Origin: Gammaproteobacteria bacterium | GTDB lineage: Bacteria; Pseudomonadota; Gammaproteobacteria; Pseudomonadales; Pseudomonadaceae | Assembly: GCA_903970465.1 (NCBI GenBank) | Contig: CAJCIO010000041.1 | Location: 1-36,637 of the forward strand | Length of the DNA stretch: 36,637 bases | Reading direction: 5' to 3' | Part shown: positions 25,191 to 33,609 of the stretch, piece by piece | How the letters are laid out: the number at the start of each line of letters is the position of its first letter | Position numbering within the stretch: the stretch's first letter is position 1 | Position numbers and translations under genes: made by a program | Notes under the pieces: generated by a model | The model's database searches: none | Told to the model about the DNA's origin: nothing | The model's input: only the letters and a program-made list of their open reading frames with translations

Positions 25191-26374
25191 GCGCTTGCCC
25201 GCCGCGCATACCCCATGCTCACCATCGCCAGCACCGCCACCCCGGCGATAATCGCGCTGAACACCTCACCTGCCAGGCTCAAGCCAAACGGCGCGATGCT
25301 GAACCCCAGGGCAATCACCGGCAGCGACATCGAACAATAGAACACGATGAATAGCGCTGAGGTCACCGCCGCTTTTTGCTGTGGTGGACAGGCCGCCATC
25401 ACCGCCCCCATCCCCGCTTTGAACACCATGCCCTGACCGGCACCGGAAAGGCAGCCCCCCAGTAGCAGCAGGCCCATCTGATGCGTATGGATGCTCGCGC
25501 CCAGCGCCAGCACACCCGCGATCAAGCCCCAGCACCCTACGGTCATCTGCTGCTTGGGGGCGATCCATTTCAGTGCCGCCTGGCCGCCGATCGAGGCGAC
25601 GAAGAACAGGCAGCACACGGCGCCGATCACCAGGCCGCCTTGCTGGCCCATCAGTTGGCGCATGATCGACGGCACCAGGCTGGTGACCACCCCGGCGACG
25701 CTGAACCCGGCCAGCCCGGCAATCGCTGCCGGAATGAACAGCGCGCGCACTGCCGGCGTGATACTGGGGCGCATGATCCCCAGGCGCACCTGCGCGGGCC
25801 GTTGCACCGTCTCGCGGGTCACGGCGATACCTGCCGCAGCCAGGATCAGCAAGCACAGGTGCAGCCAGAAGACCAAGGTGGTCTGCCACGGCAGATACTG
25901 CGAGGTGAACCCCGCCAGCAGCGGCCCGAAGCCCAGGCCGAACATGTTGGCGGCGGTGGCCATCAACGTCGCCTGGGTGCGCCACGCCTTTGGCGCCGAT
26001 TCGACCACCGCCACGGTGGCAGTGCCGGTCATGATCCCGGCACTGAAACCGGAAAACAACCGGCCGGCGAGCATGCCGCCGACCGAGTGGGTGGTGAGGA
26101 AGATCACCGCGCTGATCGCCGCCATCAGCAGGCCCGCCAGCAATAGCGGGCGGCGGCCGATCTGGTCCGACCAACTGCCGACCAGCACCAATGCGGCGAT
26201 CACACCCGCCGCATACACAGAGAAGATCAGCGTCAGCCAGATGGCGTCGAAACCCAGTTGCTGCTGGTACAGCGCATACAACGGGGTTGGCAGGGTAGTG
26301 CCCATCATGGTGATGAAAAAGGCCACGGCTACCAGCAGGAAGTCGCGACGTGCGTGGGGCGTTTTATCCGTCAT
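25184..26374 (-). CDS. MFS family transporter
   Basis: This is a 396-residue inner-membrane protein with about 12 hydrophobic helices, the normal MFS length. Motif A between helices 2 and 3 reads GSWSDQIGRRP, as in drug/proton antiporters of the DHA1 type, and helix 1 contains TTLPTPLYALY. That suggests a 12-helix exporter of small molecules, but the substrate cannot be told from sequence. It is on the opposite strand to its neighbours; no regulator gene is adjacent. The start codon has no strong ribosome site. Confidence 0.9.
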   Translation of the reverse strand: MTDKTPHARRDFLLVAVAFFITMMGTTLPTPLYALYQQQLGFDAIWLTLIFSVYAAGVIAALVLVGSWSDQIGRRPLLLAGLLMAAISAVIFLTTHSVGGMLAGRLFSGFSAGIMTGTATVAVVESAPKAWRTQATLMATAANMFGLGFGPLLAGFTSQYLPWQTTLVFWLHLCLLILAAAGIAVTRETVQRPAQVRLGIMRPSITPAVRALFIPAAIAGLAGFSVAGVVTSLVPSIMRQLMGQQGGLVIGAVCCLFFVASIGGQAALKWIAPKQQMTVGCWGLIAGVLALGASIHTHQMGLLLLGGCLSGAGQGMVFKAGMGAVMAACPPQQKAAVTSALFIVFYCSMSLPVIALGFSIAPFGLSLAGEVFSAIIAGVAVLAMVSMGYARRASAL

Positions 26375-26729
26375 GGAAGGCTCTGTCTCAAGGGCTTGGC
26401 TTCAGGGTGTGACCGGTGCTGCTTGGCCAAGGTTCGCCCAAGGCCTAGGTAAATGCGTCGTCTTTCAGCGTCTCCTCGTGGGCATGCCTTGCTTGCACAG
26501 GTGGCCGACTGCAAGAGGCTTGTCCGCGAAGAGACCCTCACGGGCGCAAAGAATCTTGCGCGACAGCCTATTGGGCGTTTCGTCGGGTTACGCTTTCAGT
26601 TCTGGAAAAACCTCCCAGTTCGCCCACAATGTCCAATTCTCTCGCAGTCTGCTCGCCGGTCTGGTGTGTACTGCGCCGCAGTGCACTCGGTTGTCGATCA
26701 AGGAGTCACTCGCAGGTTTTGGAGAACTC
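26375..26729. other. Intergenic region between MFS gene and the AlgE-like gene
   Basis: 355 bp containing a diverged REP doublet (26471-26534). The remainder before the ATG at 26730 carries no clear -35/-10 or -24/-12 pair. A long open frame crosses it but is the antisense frame of the MFS gene running on into the downstream gene. Confidence 0.5.
26471..26534. repeat. Diverged REP doublet
   Basis: The left arm CTCGTGGGCATGCCTTGCTT and right arm GCAAGAGGCTTGTCCGCGAA are inverted versions of the REP core with several substitutions. Confidence 0.6.
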
Positions 26730-28850
26730 ATGACCACAGTGTTCAATGCCGCCGATTATGGCGCGACAGGTAACGGTAGCAGCGACGATACCGCCGCGCT
26801 GCAAAAAGCCATCAATGCTGCCGCCGCAGCCGGGGGTGGAACCGTGCACCTCGATGCCGGCACGTATATCCTCAGCGCCACGGCCGGCAGTTGCCTGACC
26901 CTGAAAAGCAACGTCACCCTGCAGGGCGACGGTATCGGTGCCACCACCCTGAAGCTGGCCGATGGTGCCAGTGCAGCCGTCACCAGCCTGATCAAGGCCG
27001 GCAACAGCAGCCACGATGTCGGGGCCAGTCGGTTGACCCTGGATGGCAACTCGGCGCACACCGCCTCCCTCGCCACCGGTTGGCTCAATGGCAGCGCGAC
27101 CCAGGTGCAACTCGACAGCATCGAGGCGCAGAACTTCGCCGGTGCCGGCCTCGATCTGCAGGGCAAGAACAGCCAGGTGACCCTCAGCCACAGCAGTGTG
27201 CACAACAACGGTGGTGATGGCCTGGTGGCCGATTACCTCAGCAACAGCACCTTCAGCCACAACACCGCTTACGCCAATGGCGGCAATGGCTACAACCTGG
27301 GTGGCGACGTGCGCCTGATCGACAGCGACGCCTACCGCAATGGCGGCAGCGGTGTATTCCTGCAGGAAGGCACCAGCGGCGCCCGCAGCGCGCTGTCGGT
27401 CGAAGGCGGGGTGATCTATGGCAACCATGCCGATGGCGTGACCGTCAGCGCGGCGGAGTTGTTCTCTATCAGCGGCGCCGATATCCACGACAACGGCGAT
27501 GCCGGTGTATCGCTGGAGGCCAGTTCGTTCGGCGACGTCTCCTACAATCACATCTACGACAACGCCCAGAATGGCGACTCGGCTGAAGTGCAGATTCTCG
27601 GCGCGGCCACCGGTGTCGCCGGCAAATCGGCAACCCCGGCGTCGCAGTTCAATACCGTTGGCACCAATATAATCACCGGCGGCGAGCACTCCACCTATGG
27701 CGTGCTCGAGGCCCTTGGGGCTGGGGACTACAACTTCGTCAATCAGAACGTCATCAGCAACATGATCGACGGTGGTGCCCAGGTGTACGGCGAGCACAGC
27801 GATTCGGCGAAGAACCCCTCGCAGATCTTCACCTTCGGCACCAGCGACGGTAACGCCATCACTGGCGGCATCACCCGTGACACGATGTTCGGCCAGGCCG
27901 GCAATGACGTGCTCAGCGGCGGCGCCAACGACGACACTCTGGTGGGCGGCGGCGGGGTCGACACGCTCACTGGCGGCACCGGCAACGACATCTTCCGCTT
28001 CACGAACCTGGAGGACAGTTACCGCACCGCGAGCAAATCCTTTGCAGATCGCATCACCGATTTCGATGCCGCCCACGACAAACTCGACCTGGCGGACATC
28101 AACATCAGCGGCCTGGGTGATGGTCACGACGGCACCCTGTACCTGTCGTACAACGCCGCGAAGGACATCACCTACCTGAAGAGCTTCGAGGAGGATGCGC
28201 AAGGCAATCGCTTCGAACTGGTGCTCAAGGGTGATTACCGTGGCAGCCTGACCGATGACAACTTCCAGCACGAGATCAGCGGGACCTCGGGCCGCGACAT
28301 CCTCACCGGTACGGCCGGTGCCGAAACGTTGCTGGGCAATGCTGGCAAGGACGTGCTCGACGGGGGGGCCGGGGACGATCGGCTCAACGGCGGGGCGGGT
28401 GCCGATATCCTCACCGGTGGTGCCGGCGCCGATACCTTTGTATTCACCAATGTGCACGACAGCACCCGCTCTGACGGGGCTGGCGGCACGGCGTTGCGTG
28501 ACACCATCACCGACTTCAACGAACAGGACAACGACCTGATCGATGTCTCGGCGCTGGGGTTCAGTGGATTGGGCAATGGTTACGACGGCACCCTGAAAGT
28601 AGTGCTCAGCGCGGCAGGGGACAAGACCGCGCTCAAGTCACTCGAGCCGTCTGGCCCTGATGGCCAGCATTTCGAGATATTGCTCAGCGGTAATCACCTG
28701 AATGATCTGACGATGAACAACGTCATCTTTTCCAATCAGAGCAGTTCGGTGGTGACCTCCGAGCCCTATCAAAGCCATGGATTGGGCGATGGCTCGGTGG
28801 AGCCGATCACGGTGATCGGGGTGGCCGGTCATCAAGAGGCACTCAGCTGA
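26730..28850 (+). CDS. AlgE-like beta-helix protein with two RTX modules; epimerase active-site motif not conserved
   Basis: 706 residues. Residues 1-375 form an A-module of AlgE type: DYGATGNGSSDDTAALQKAI opening, AAGGGTVHLDAGTY, then parallel beta-helix repeats. Two RTX regions of GGxGxD nonapeptides follow (about 384-430 and 518-575), each leading into an R-module. Such proteins are secreted by type I systems and bind calcium. AlgE enzymes convert mannuronate to guluronate in alginate with the motif YGFDPHEQ; here the same position (138-145) reads GAGLDLQG, losing the tyrosine and histidine but keeping the aspartate (Asp142). The later Arg-His pair of AlgE is Gly-Asn. Activity on alginate is therefore doubtful. 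The ATG at 26730 has GGAG upstream; no secretion genes are adjacent. Confidence 0.88.
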   Translation: MTTVFNAADYGATGNGSSDDTAALQKAINAAAAAGGGTVHLDAGTYILSATAGSCLTLKSNVTLQGDGIGATTLKLADGASAAVTSLIKAGNSSHDVGASRLTLDGNSAHTASLATGWLNGSATQVQLDSIEAQNFAGAGLDLQGKNSQVTLSHSSVHNNGGDGLVADYLSNSTFSHNTAYANGGNGYNLGGDVRLIDSDAYRNGGSGVFLQEGTSGARSALSVEGGVIYGNHADGVTVSAAELFSISGADIHDNGDAGVSLEASSFGDVSYNHIYDNAQNGDSAEVQILGAATGVAGKSATPASQFNTVGTNIITGGEHSTYGVLEALGAGDYNFVNQNVISNMIDGGAQVYGEHSDSAKNPSQIFTFGTSDGNAITGGITRDTMFGQAGNDVLSGGANDDTLVGGGGVDTLTGGTGNDIFRFTNLEDSYRTASKSFADRITDFDAAHDKLDLADINISGLGDGHDGTLYLSYNAAKDITYLKSFEEDAQGNRFELVLKGDYRGSLTDDNFQHEISGTSGRDILTGTAGAETLLGNAGKDVLDGGAGDDRLNGGAGADILTGGAGADTFVFTNVHDSTRSDGAGGTALRDTITDFNEQDNDLIDVSALGFSGLGNGYDGTLKVVLSAAGDKTALKSLEPSGPDGQHFEILLSGNHLNDLTMNNVIFSNQSSSVVTSEPYQSHGLGDGSVEPITVIGVAGHQEALS

Positions 28851-28868
28851 CGCGGCGCTGATGCTGCT

Positions 28869-28940
28869 GGCCTCTTCGCGAGCAGGCGTTGTTCCTACGG
28901 TCGTGCACCTGTAAGAGCAACGCTAACTCGCGAAAGGGCC
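28869..28940. repeat. REP doublet after the AlgE-like gene
   Basis: GGCCTCTTCGCGAGCAGGCG on the left and CTAACTCGCGAAAGGGCC on the right form inverted arms related to the REP core, between two convergent genes. Confidence 0.65.
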
Positions 28941-28968
28941 CTCAACCGCACCATCAGCGTACCAGTCA

Positions 28969-30282
28969 TCAGCGCAACTGACTGGCAAACTGCCCCACCG
29001 CACTGACCACCCGCTTGGCGCCATCCTGTATCTCGACGATCACGTCACCCGCCTGGTTGGCCAGGTTCAAGCCTTGCTCGGCCTGGGTCCGGCTGTTGGC
29101 CATGCCGCGCACGGCTTCCTCGGCCAGTTTCTGGTTCTGTTGCACGACCGTAATGATCTCTTCCGTGGCCGTACTGGTGCGCCCGGCCAGTTGCCGCACT
29201 TCATCGGCCACCACGGCAAAACCGCGGCCCTGTTCGCCCGCGCGCGCCGCCTCGATCGCCGCGTTGAGGGCCAGCAGGTTGGTCTGCTGAGCGATGCCGC
29301 CGATGGTCTGCACGATCGAGCTGATCAGCAGCGACTGCTTGCCCAGCGCCTCGATGCCCTGGGATGCAGACTCCATCTCGTCGGCGATCTTGTGCATGGT
29401 ATTGACGGTCTCCTGGACCACGCTGGCGCCGCGCTGGGCACTCACGTCGGTCTGCTGCGAGGTGCTGAACGCGATGCTCGCCGCCTCGTTGACCTCATGC
29501 TCGCGGTTGACCTGATCGGTCACCAGGGTCGCGAACTTGACCACTTTGTAGAGTGTGTCGCTGGTGTCATGCACCGGGTTGTAGGAGGCTTCGAGCCATA
29601 CCGTACGGCCGCTGGCGTCGACGCGCTTGAAGCGATCCGCAATGAAAGTGCCACGGTTGAGGGTGGCCCAGAACTCGCGGTATTCAGCCGAATTGGCCTC
29701 TGCCGGATCGCAGAACATGCTGTGGTGCTTGCCTTTGATCTGCTCCAGGCGATAGCCCATGGCCTGCAGGAAGCGATCGTTGGCGGTCAGTACCTCGCCT
29801 TTCAGGTTGAACTCGATGACCGCAGTGGAGCGCAGCAGGGCATTGATCAGCCCTTCGTTTTCCTTGGCGATGACCACCGTGGCGGTCACGTCGGTGGCCA
29901 CGCAGTCGACGCGAAAGACATTGCCATGCTCGTCCTTGAGCGGGTTCCAGAACGCCCGCAGCCAGGCCTCGGTGCCATCGGCGCGCAGGAGGCGGTAGAG
30001 ATCGCCGATGGAATTGCCGCGAGCGACCGCTGCCTTGAGGTTGCGGTAGCAATCGAGCTTCTTGACGTACTCCGGAACGATCTCGTCCATGGACCGTCCC
30101 ACCAATGACGACTCGGTGTGCTGCATGGCCTGGCTGAATTTCTGATTGATGTGCGTGATGCGAAACTGGGGGTCGATACTGAGCGCGATCATCTCTTGGT
30201 CCATTGCTACTTGCACCTGCCGCAGCAGGCTGACCTCGGCGCGCAACGCCGCCAACTCCTGTTTGGAACGAGTATTGAACAT
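28969..30282 (-). CDS. Soluble PAS-PAS chemoreceptor (BdlA-like methyl-accepting protein)
   Basis: 437 residues with no membrane helix. Two PAS domains (about 20-130 and 140-260; each ends in a PAC-like motif such as [14 protein letters not shown] and [13 protein letters not shown]) precede a methyl-accepting signalling domain with the invariant hairpin tip [20 protein letters not shown]. This layout matches BdlA, a cytoplasmic biofilm-dispersal receptor of P. aeruginosa (417 residues), and also Aer-like redox sensors. PAS cofactors and signal are unknown. It should couple to CheA through CheW or CheV. No HAMP domain is present. It is a single gene, convergent with the AlgE-like gene. Confidence 0.9.
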   Translation of the reverse strand: MFNTRSKQELAALRAEVSLLRQVQVAMDQEMIALSIDPQFRITHINQKFSQAMQHTESSLVGRSMDEIVPEYVKKLDCYRNLKAAVARGNSIGDLYRLLRADGTEAWLRAFWNPLKDEHGNVFRVDCVATDVTATVVIAKENEGLINALLRSTAVIEFNLKGEVLTANDRFLQAMGYRLEQIKGKHHSMFCDPAEANSAEYREFWATLNRGTFIADRFKRVDASGRTVWLEASYNPVHDTSDTLYKVVKFATLVTDQVNREHEVNEAASIAFSTSQQTDVSAQRGASVVQETVNTMHKIADEMESASQGIEALGKQSLLISSIVQTIGGIAQQTNLLALNAAIEAARAGEQGRGFAVVADEVRQLAGRTSTATEEIITVVQQNQKLAEEAVRGMANSRTQAEQGLNLANQAGDVIVEIQDGAKRVVSAVGQFASQLR

Positions 30283-30493
30283 GGCTATACCAGATGTAGG
30301 AAACAGTTAATAAGGTTTATCGACGCGATCCAGCGTTGTTTGATTCACCAGACAGTTTTCCCGATTGACGGGTACTGGCTCATTGCCCATACCCACTATT
30401 CAGCGTAGCAGCGGTTTTGCGTGTGCGACTGCTAGGCTTGTAACATCCGCCCAATGGCTTCGCCACTTATCCGAAAAGGAACGACTCACCACT

Positions 30494-31105
30494 ATGGAAT
30501 TCACCTCTCGCTTTTTCTCCCGTAGCCGCCTGGTAGGGCTGCTGGTCATCACTGCCTTGCTGAGCGGTTGTGGCATCAACAACATTCCCCAGTACGACGA
30601 ACAGGTCAAAGCGGCCTGGGCGCAGGTCGAGAATCAGTACCAGCGGCGCGCTGACCTGATCCCCAATCTGGTGGAAACCGTCAAGGGTTACGCCAAGCAG
30701 GAGCAGGACACGCTGACCAAGGTAATCGAAGCGCGGGCCAAGGCCACCTCGATCCAGATCGATGCCAGCACCATCAACGACCCGGCCAAGTTGCAGCAGT
30801 TCGATCAGGCCCAGCAGCAGCTTAGCGGCGCCTTGAGCCGTCTGATGGTGGTGTCCGAGCGCTACCCGGACCTCAAGTCCAATCAGAACTTCCTGGCGTT
30901 GCAATCGCAACTCGAGGGCACCGAAAACCGTATTGCGGTGGCGCGTCGTGACTTCATCACCGCTGTCGAGAAGTACAACACCGAGATCCGCACTTTCCCT
31001 GGCAAGCTCTGGCAGATGACGATGTACCGGGACATGCAGGTGCGCGAGAACTTCAAGGCGACTGCGGCCAATGCCAACGAAGCGCCCGCCGTGAAGTTTC
31101 AATGA
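30494..31105 (+). CDS. LemA family lipoprotein
   Basis: This is a 203-residue LemA-family protein, mostly helical, with a hydrophobic N-terminus ending in the lipobox LLSGC (cysteine at 26), so probably lipid-anchored. The family hallmarks VKAAWAQVENQYQRRADLIP and NLVETVKGYAKQEQ are present. The role of LemA proteins is unsettled. The ATG at 30494 is chosen because it gives a proper signal peptide; AAAGGA lies about 13 bases upstream. The stop overlaps the next start by 4 bp, so it is coupled to the TPM gene. Confidence 0.93.
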   Translation: MEFTSRFFSRSRLVGLLVITALLSGCGINNIPQYDEQVKAAWAQVENQYQRRADLIPNLVETVKGYAKQEQDTLTKVIEARAKATSIQIDASTINDPAKLQQFDQAQQQLSGALSRLMVVSERYPDLKSNQNFLALQSQLEGTENRIAVARRDFITAVEKYNTEIRTFPGKLWQMTMYRDMQVRENFKATAANANEAPAVKFQ

Positions 31106-31857
31106 GGCTATCCGTAGAGCGGTTGTGCCTGGCCTTGCTGCTGTGGGGCTTGGTGAATATCGCTCAGGCCCTGACCTTCCCCACCTTGAGTGGGCGAGTG
31201 GTGGATCAGGCAGCCATGCTCGATGCCAATGCGCGGGCGCAGATCAGCCAGATGCTCGAGGCCCATGAGCAGGCCAGCGGTGAGCAGTTGGTGGTGGTTA
31301 CGGTGCCTGACTTGCAAGGCAGTACCATCGAAGACTACGGCTATCAGCTTGGGCGCGCCTGGGGTATTGGTCAGAAGGGCAAGGACAATGGTGCGTTGCT
31401 GCTGGTGGCCAAAGACGAGCGGCGGGTACGCATCGAGGTCGGCTACGGCCTTGAGGATCGCCTGACTGACGCGCAGTCGTCGATCATCATCAACAGTGTG
31501 GTGTTGCCTGCCTTCAAGCAGGGCAACTTCAGTGCCGGTATCCAGGCGGGCGCGGTAGCCATGTTGCAGGTGCTGGGGGGTGATCCACTCGCCCAGCCGC
31601 AGCAACGCGCGGCCAGTGAGCAGGGCCGCCAGCAATTACCCTGGCCGCTGTTCCTGTTTCTTATTGTGGTGGTTGTGGTGGTGGTCTTGCGCGGCGGCGG
31701 TGGCGGGGGGCGCGGAGGAGGTGGTCGTTCGGTGCTTAACGGCGCGATACTCGGAAGTGTATTGGGCGGTGGTGGTTCCTCCGGTGGCGGCGGTGGCGGC
31801 GGATTTGGTGGGGGCGGCGGCAGCTTCGGCGGCGGTGGAGCTTCTGGTGGCTGGTAA
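31102..31857 (+). CDS. TPM domain protein, YgcG family
   Basis: 251 residues: signal peptide (cleavage near residue 23, ..NIAQA), a TPM domain (about 28-155; LSGRVVDQAAMLD, GQKGKDNGALLLVAKDERRVRIEVGYGLED), a polar linker rich in Gln, a valine-rich membrane helix (LFLFLIVVVVVVV) and a long Gly/Ser-rich tail. This is the classic YgcG layout, with the TPM domain in the periplasm. Function is not established; TPM proteins have been linked to photosystem repair in plants and to membrane stress. It forms an operon with lemA (4-bp overlap) and the next TPM gene (27-bp gap). Confidence 0.93.
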   Translation: MRLSVERLCLALLLWGLVNIAQALTFPTLSGRVVDQAAMLDANARAQISQMLEAHEQASGEQLVVVTVPDLQGSTIEDYGYQLGRAWGIGQKGKDNGALLLVAKDERRVRIEVGYGLEDRLTDAQSSIIINSVVLPAFKQGNFSAGIQAGAVAMLQVLGGDPLAQPQQRAASEQGRQQLPWPLFLFLIVVVVVVVLRGGGGGGRGGGGRSVLNGAILGSVLGGGGSSGGGGGGGFGGGGGSFGGGGASGGW

Positions 31858-31884
31858 ACGAAAGATAACGAGTCGAATCCTGAA

Positions 31885-32502
31885 ATGACCCTGCTCAACG
31901 AAAGTGCACAACAACAGGTCGCCGCCGCCATCGCCAAGGTCGAGCGCGAGAGCGACGCCGAACTCGTTACCGTGCTGGCGCCGCGAGCCGACGATTACGC
32001 CTATATTCCGCTGCTTTGGGCAGGTCTCATCGCTCTGCTGATACCCGGTATCGTCAACTACTACCCGGGCTGGTTCAGCGCTCATCAACTGCTGTTAGTC
32101 CAATGGCTGACATTTATCGTGGTCGGTCTGGTGTTTCGCCTGCCCGCCATCACTACGCGCTTGATCCCTCGGCGGGTGAGACATTGGCGCGCGGCCAATC
32201 TGGCGCGGCGGCAGTTTCTCGAACGCAAGTTGCACCATACGGTGGGGGGTACGGGTGTATTGATTTTCGTCAGCGAGGCCGAGCGCTACGTAGAGATCTT
32301 GGTGGATCACGGGATCTCGCAGCGCATTGGCGACGATACCTGGGCGGCGATCGTCGCAGATTTTACCCGGGCGGTCGGCCGTGGCCAGACGCTGCAAGGA
32401 TTTCTGACCTGCATCGAGGCCTGCGGTGAACACCTCAAGCGCCATGTACCACTCACCCAGGCGCGCAACGAGTTGCCGGATCGACTGATCATCCTGGATT
32501 GA
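31885..32502 (+). CDS. Second TPM domain membrane protein
   Basis: 205 residues starting MTLLNESAQQQVAAAIAKVE. The TPM-like fold is split by two membrane helices (about 38-60 and 70-92), followed by HHTVGGTGVLIFVSEAERYVEILVD and a helical C-terminus. It is the common third member of LemA-TPM-TPM clusters and probably works with its neighbours at the inner membrane. The ribosome site is weak. No catalytic motif is seen. Confidence 0.85.
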   Translation: MTLLNESAQQQVAAAIAKVERESDAELVTVLAPRADDYAYIPLLWAGLIALLIPGIVNYYPGWFSAHQLLLVQWLTFIVVGLVFRLPAITTRLIPRRVRHWRAANLARRQFLERKLHHTVGGTGVLIFVSEAERYVEILVDHGISQRIGDDTWAAIVADFTRAVGRGQTLQGFLTCIEACGEHLKRHVPLTQARNELPDRLIILD

Positions 32503-32602
32503 CCGCAGCCTGGCGCTACCGGGGAGTCTGGATAAATGCCTTTGCAGGCTCCCATTGGCTGCAGCACAGTGGCGTCTTTTCCTTGGCATGAGGCCCTCAC
32601 TG

Positions 32603-33442
32603 ATGAGCACTTACGCATTCAAACAGGTCGATGTTTTCAGCACCCAGCCGCTCAAGGGCAATCCGCTGGCCGTGGTGCTCGGCGCTGACGAACTGGACGC
32701 CACGCGCATGGCGGCGTTCGGCAACTGGACCAATCTCAGCGAAACCACCTTCTTGCTCCGGCCGCAGGACCCGCGTGCGGACTACCGCGTACGGATCTTC
32801 ACCACCTCGCGCGAGCTGCCCTTCGCCGGCCATCCGACCTTGGGCAGTTGCCATGCCTGGCTACAGGCCGGTGGCCAGCCCAAGGGCGAGGAGATCGTTC
32901 AGGAGTGCGGCATCGGCCTGGTGCGGATTCGTCGTCAAGGCGCGCAACTGGCATTCACTGCACCGCCGTTGTTGCGGGCGGGCCCGGTCGAGGCCGAAGT
33001 GCTGGAGCGGGTGCGCCAGGCACTGGATCTGCGCCCTGAAGAAATCCTCGACGCGCAGTGGGTGCAGAACGGTGTGCCGTGGATGGCGCTGATGCTGCCG
33101 AGCCGGGCGCGGGTACTGAGCCTGAAGCCCGACTACGGCCTTTTGGCTGGCCTGGATGTGGGCGTGGTGGCGCCGTGGCAGAGTGAAGACGGCGATGAAG
33201 CACAGTTCGAGGTGCGTGCTTTTATTGGCGGTGACGGCGTACCCGAAGACCCGGCCACCGGCAGTCTCAATGCCGGTATCGCCCGCTGGTTGCTGAGCAC
33301 CGGCCAAGCCCCCGCGCGGTATGTCGCCAGCCAGGGCATCGCACTGGGTCGGGAAGGGCGGATCAGCGTCGAGCAGGTGGGCGATGACATCTGGATCGGC
33401 GGCGCGGTGGTGACCTGCATCGAGGGACAGGTCACGCTTTAA
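32603..33442 (+). CDS. PhzF family isomerase/epimerase-like protein
   Basis: 279 residues with two similar halves of the diaminopimelate-epimerase fold. The PhzF hallmarks are FKQVDVFSTQPLKGNPLAVV at the start, the catalytic glutamate in NLSETTF (Glu47), PFAGHPTLGS, and EDPATGSLNAG. Members isomerise small substrates, the best known in phenazine synthesis, but most are uncharacterised and no phenazine genes are present here. The ATG at 32603 gives the standard family N-terminus; in-frame ATGs at 32588 and 32555 are less likely. Confidence 0.93.
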   Translation: MSTYAFKQVDVFSTQPLKGNPLAVVLGADELDATRMAAFGNWTNLSETTFLLRPQDPRADYRVRIFTTSRELPFAGHPTLGSCHAWLQAGGQPKGEEIVQECGIGLVRIRRQGAQLAFTAPPLLRAGPVEAEVLERVRQALDLRPEEILDAQWVQNGVPWMALMLPSRARVLSLKPDYGLLAGLDVGVVAPWQSEDGDEAQFEVRAFIGGDGVPEDPATGSLNAGIARWLLSTGQAPARYVASQGIALGREGRISVEQVGDDIWIGGAVVTCIEGQVTL

Positions 33443-33466
33443 GCTGAAGTCTGCGGTGCAGCTGAT

Positions 33467-33602
33467 GGCCTCTTCGCGGGCAAGCCTTGCTCCCACAGGT
33501 GTACAAGTCAACTCTGTGGGCAAGGCTTGCTCCCACAGGTGTACAAGTCAACTCTGTGTACAAGTCAACTCTGTGGGAGCAAGGCTTGCCCGCGAAGAGG
33601 CC
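33467..33602. repeat. REP doublet with nested tandem duplications
   Basis: Perfect 32-bp inverted arms lie at 33467-33498 and 33571-33602. Between them a 40-bp unit is repeated (33478-33517 and 33518-33557, one difference) and a 17-bp unit TACAAGTCAACTCTGTG is repeated (33542-33558 and 33559-33575). The second 40-bp copy makes the palindrome CTGTGGG..CCCACAG in the middle. It lies between phzF-like and the convergent aminotransferase gene. Confidence 0.9.
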
Positions 33603-33609
33603 TGCAGCC

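Noticed and set aside
25491..28850. A continuous 1119-codon open frame on the plus strand covering the MFS gene antisense and the AlgE-like gene.
   Set aside because: The first ~410 codons are the antisense of the MFS gene plus non-coding sequence, with no ribosome site. The AlgE-type module starts at the ATG at 26730, which has GGAG upstream.
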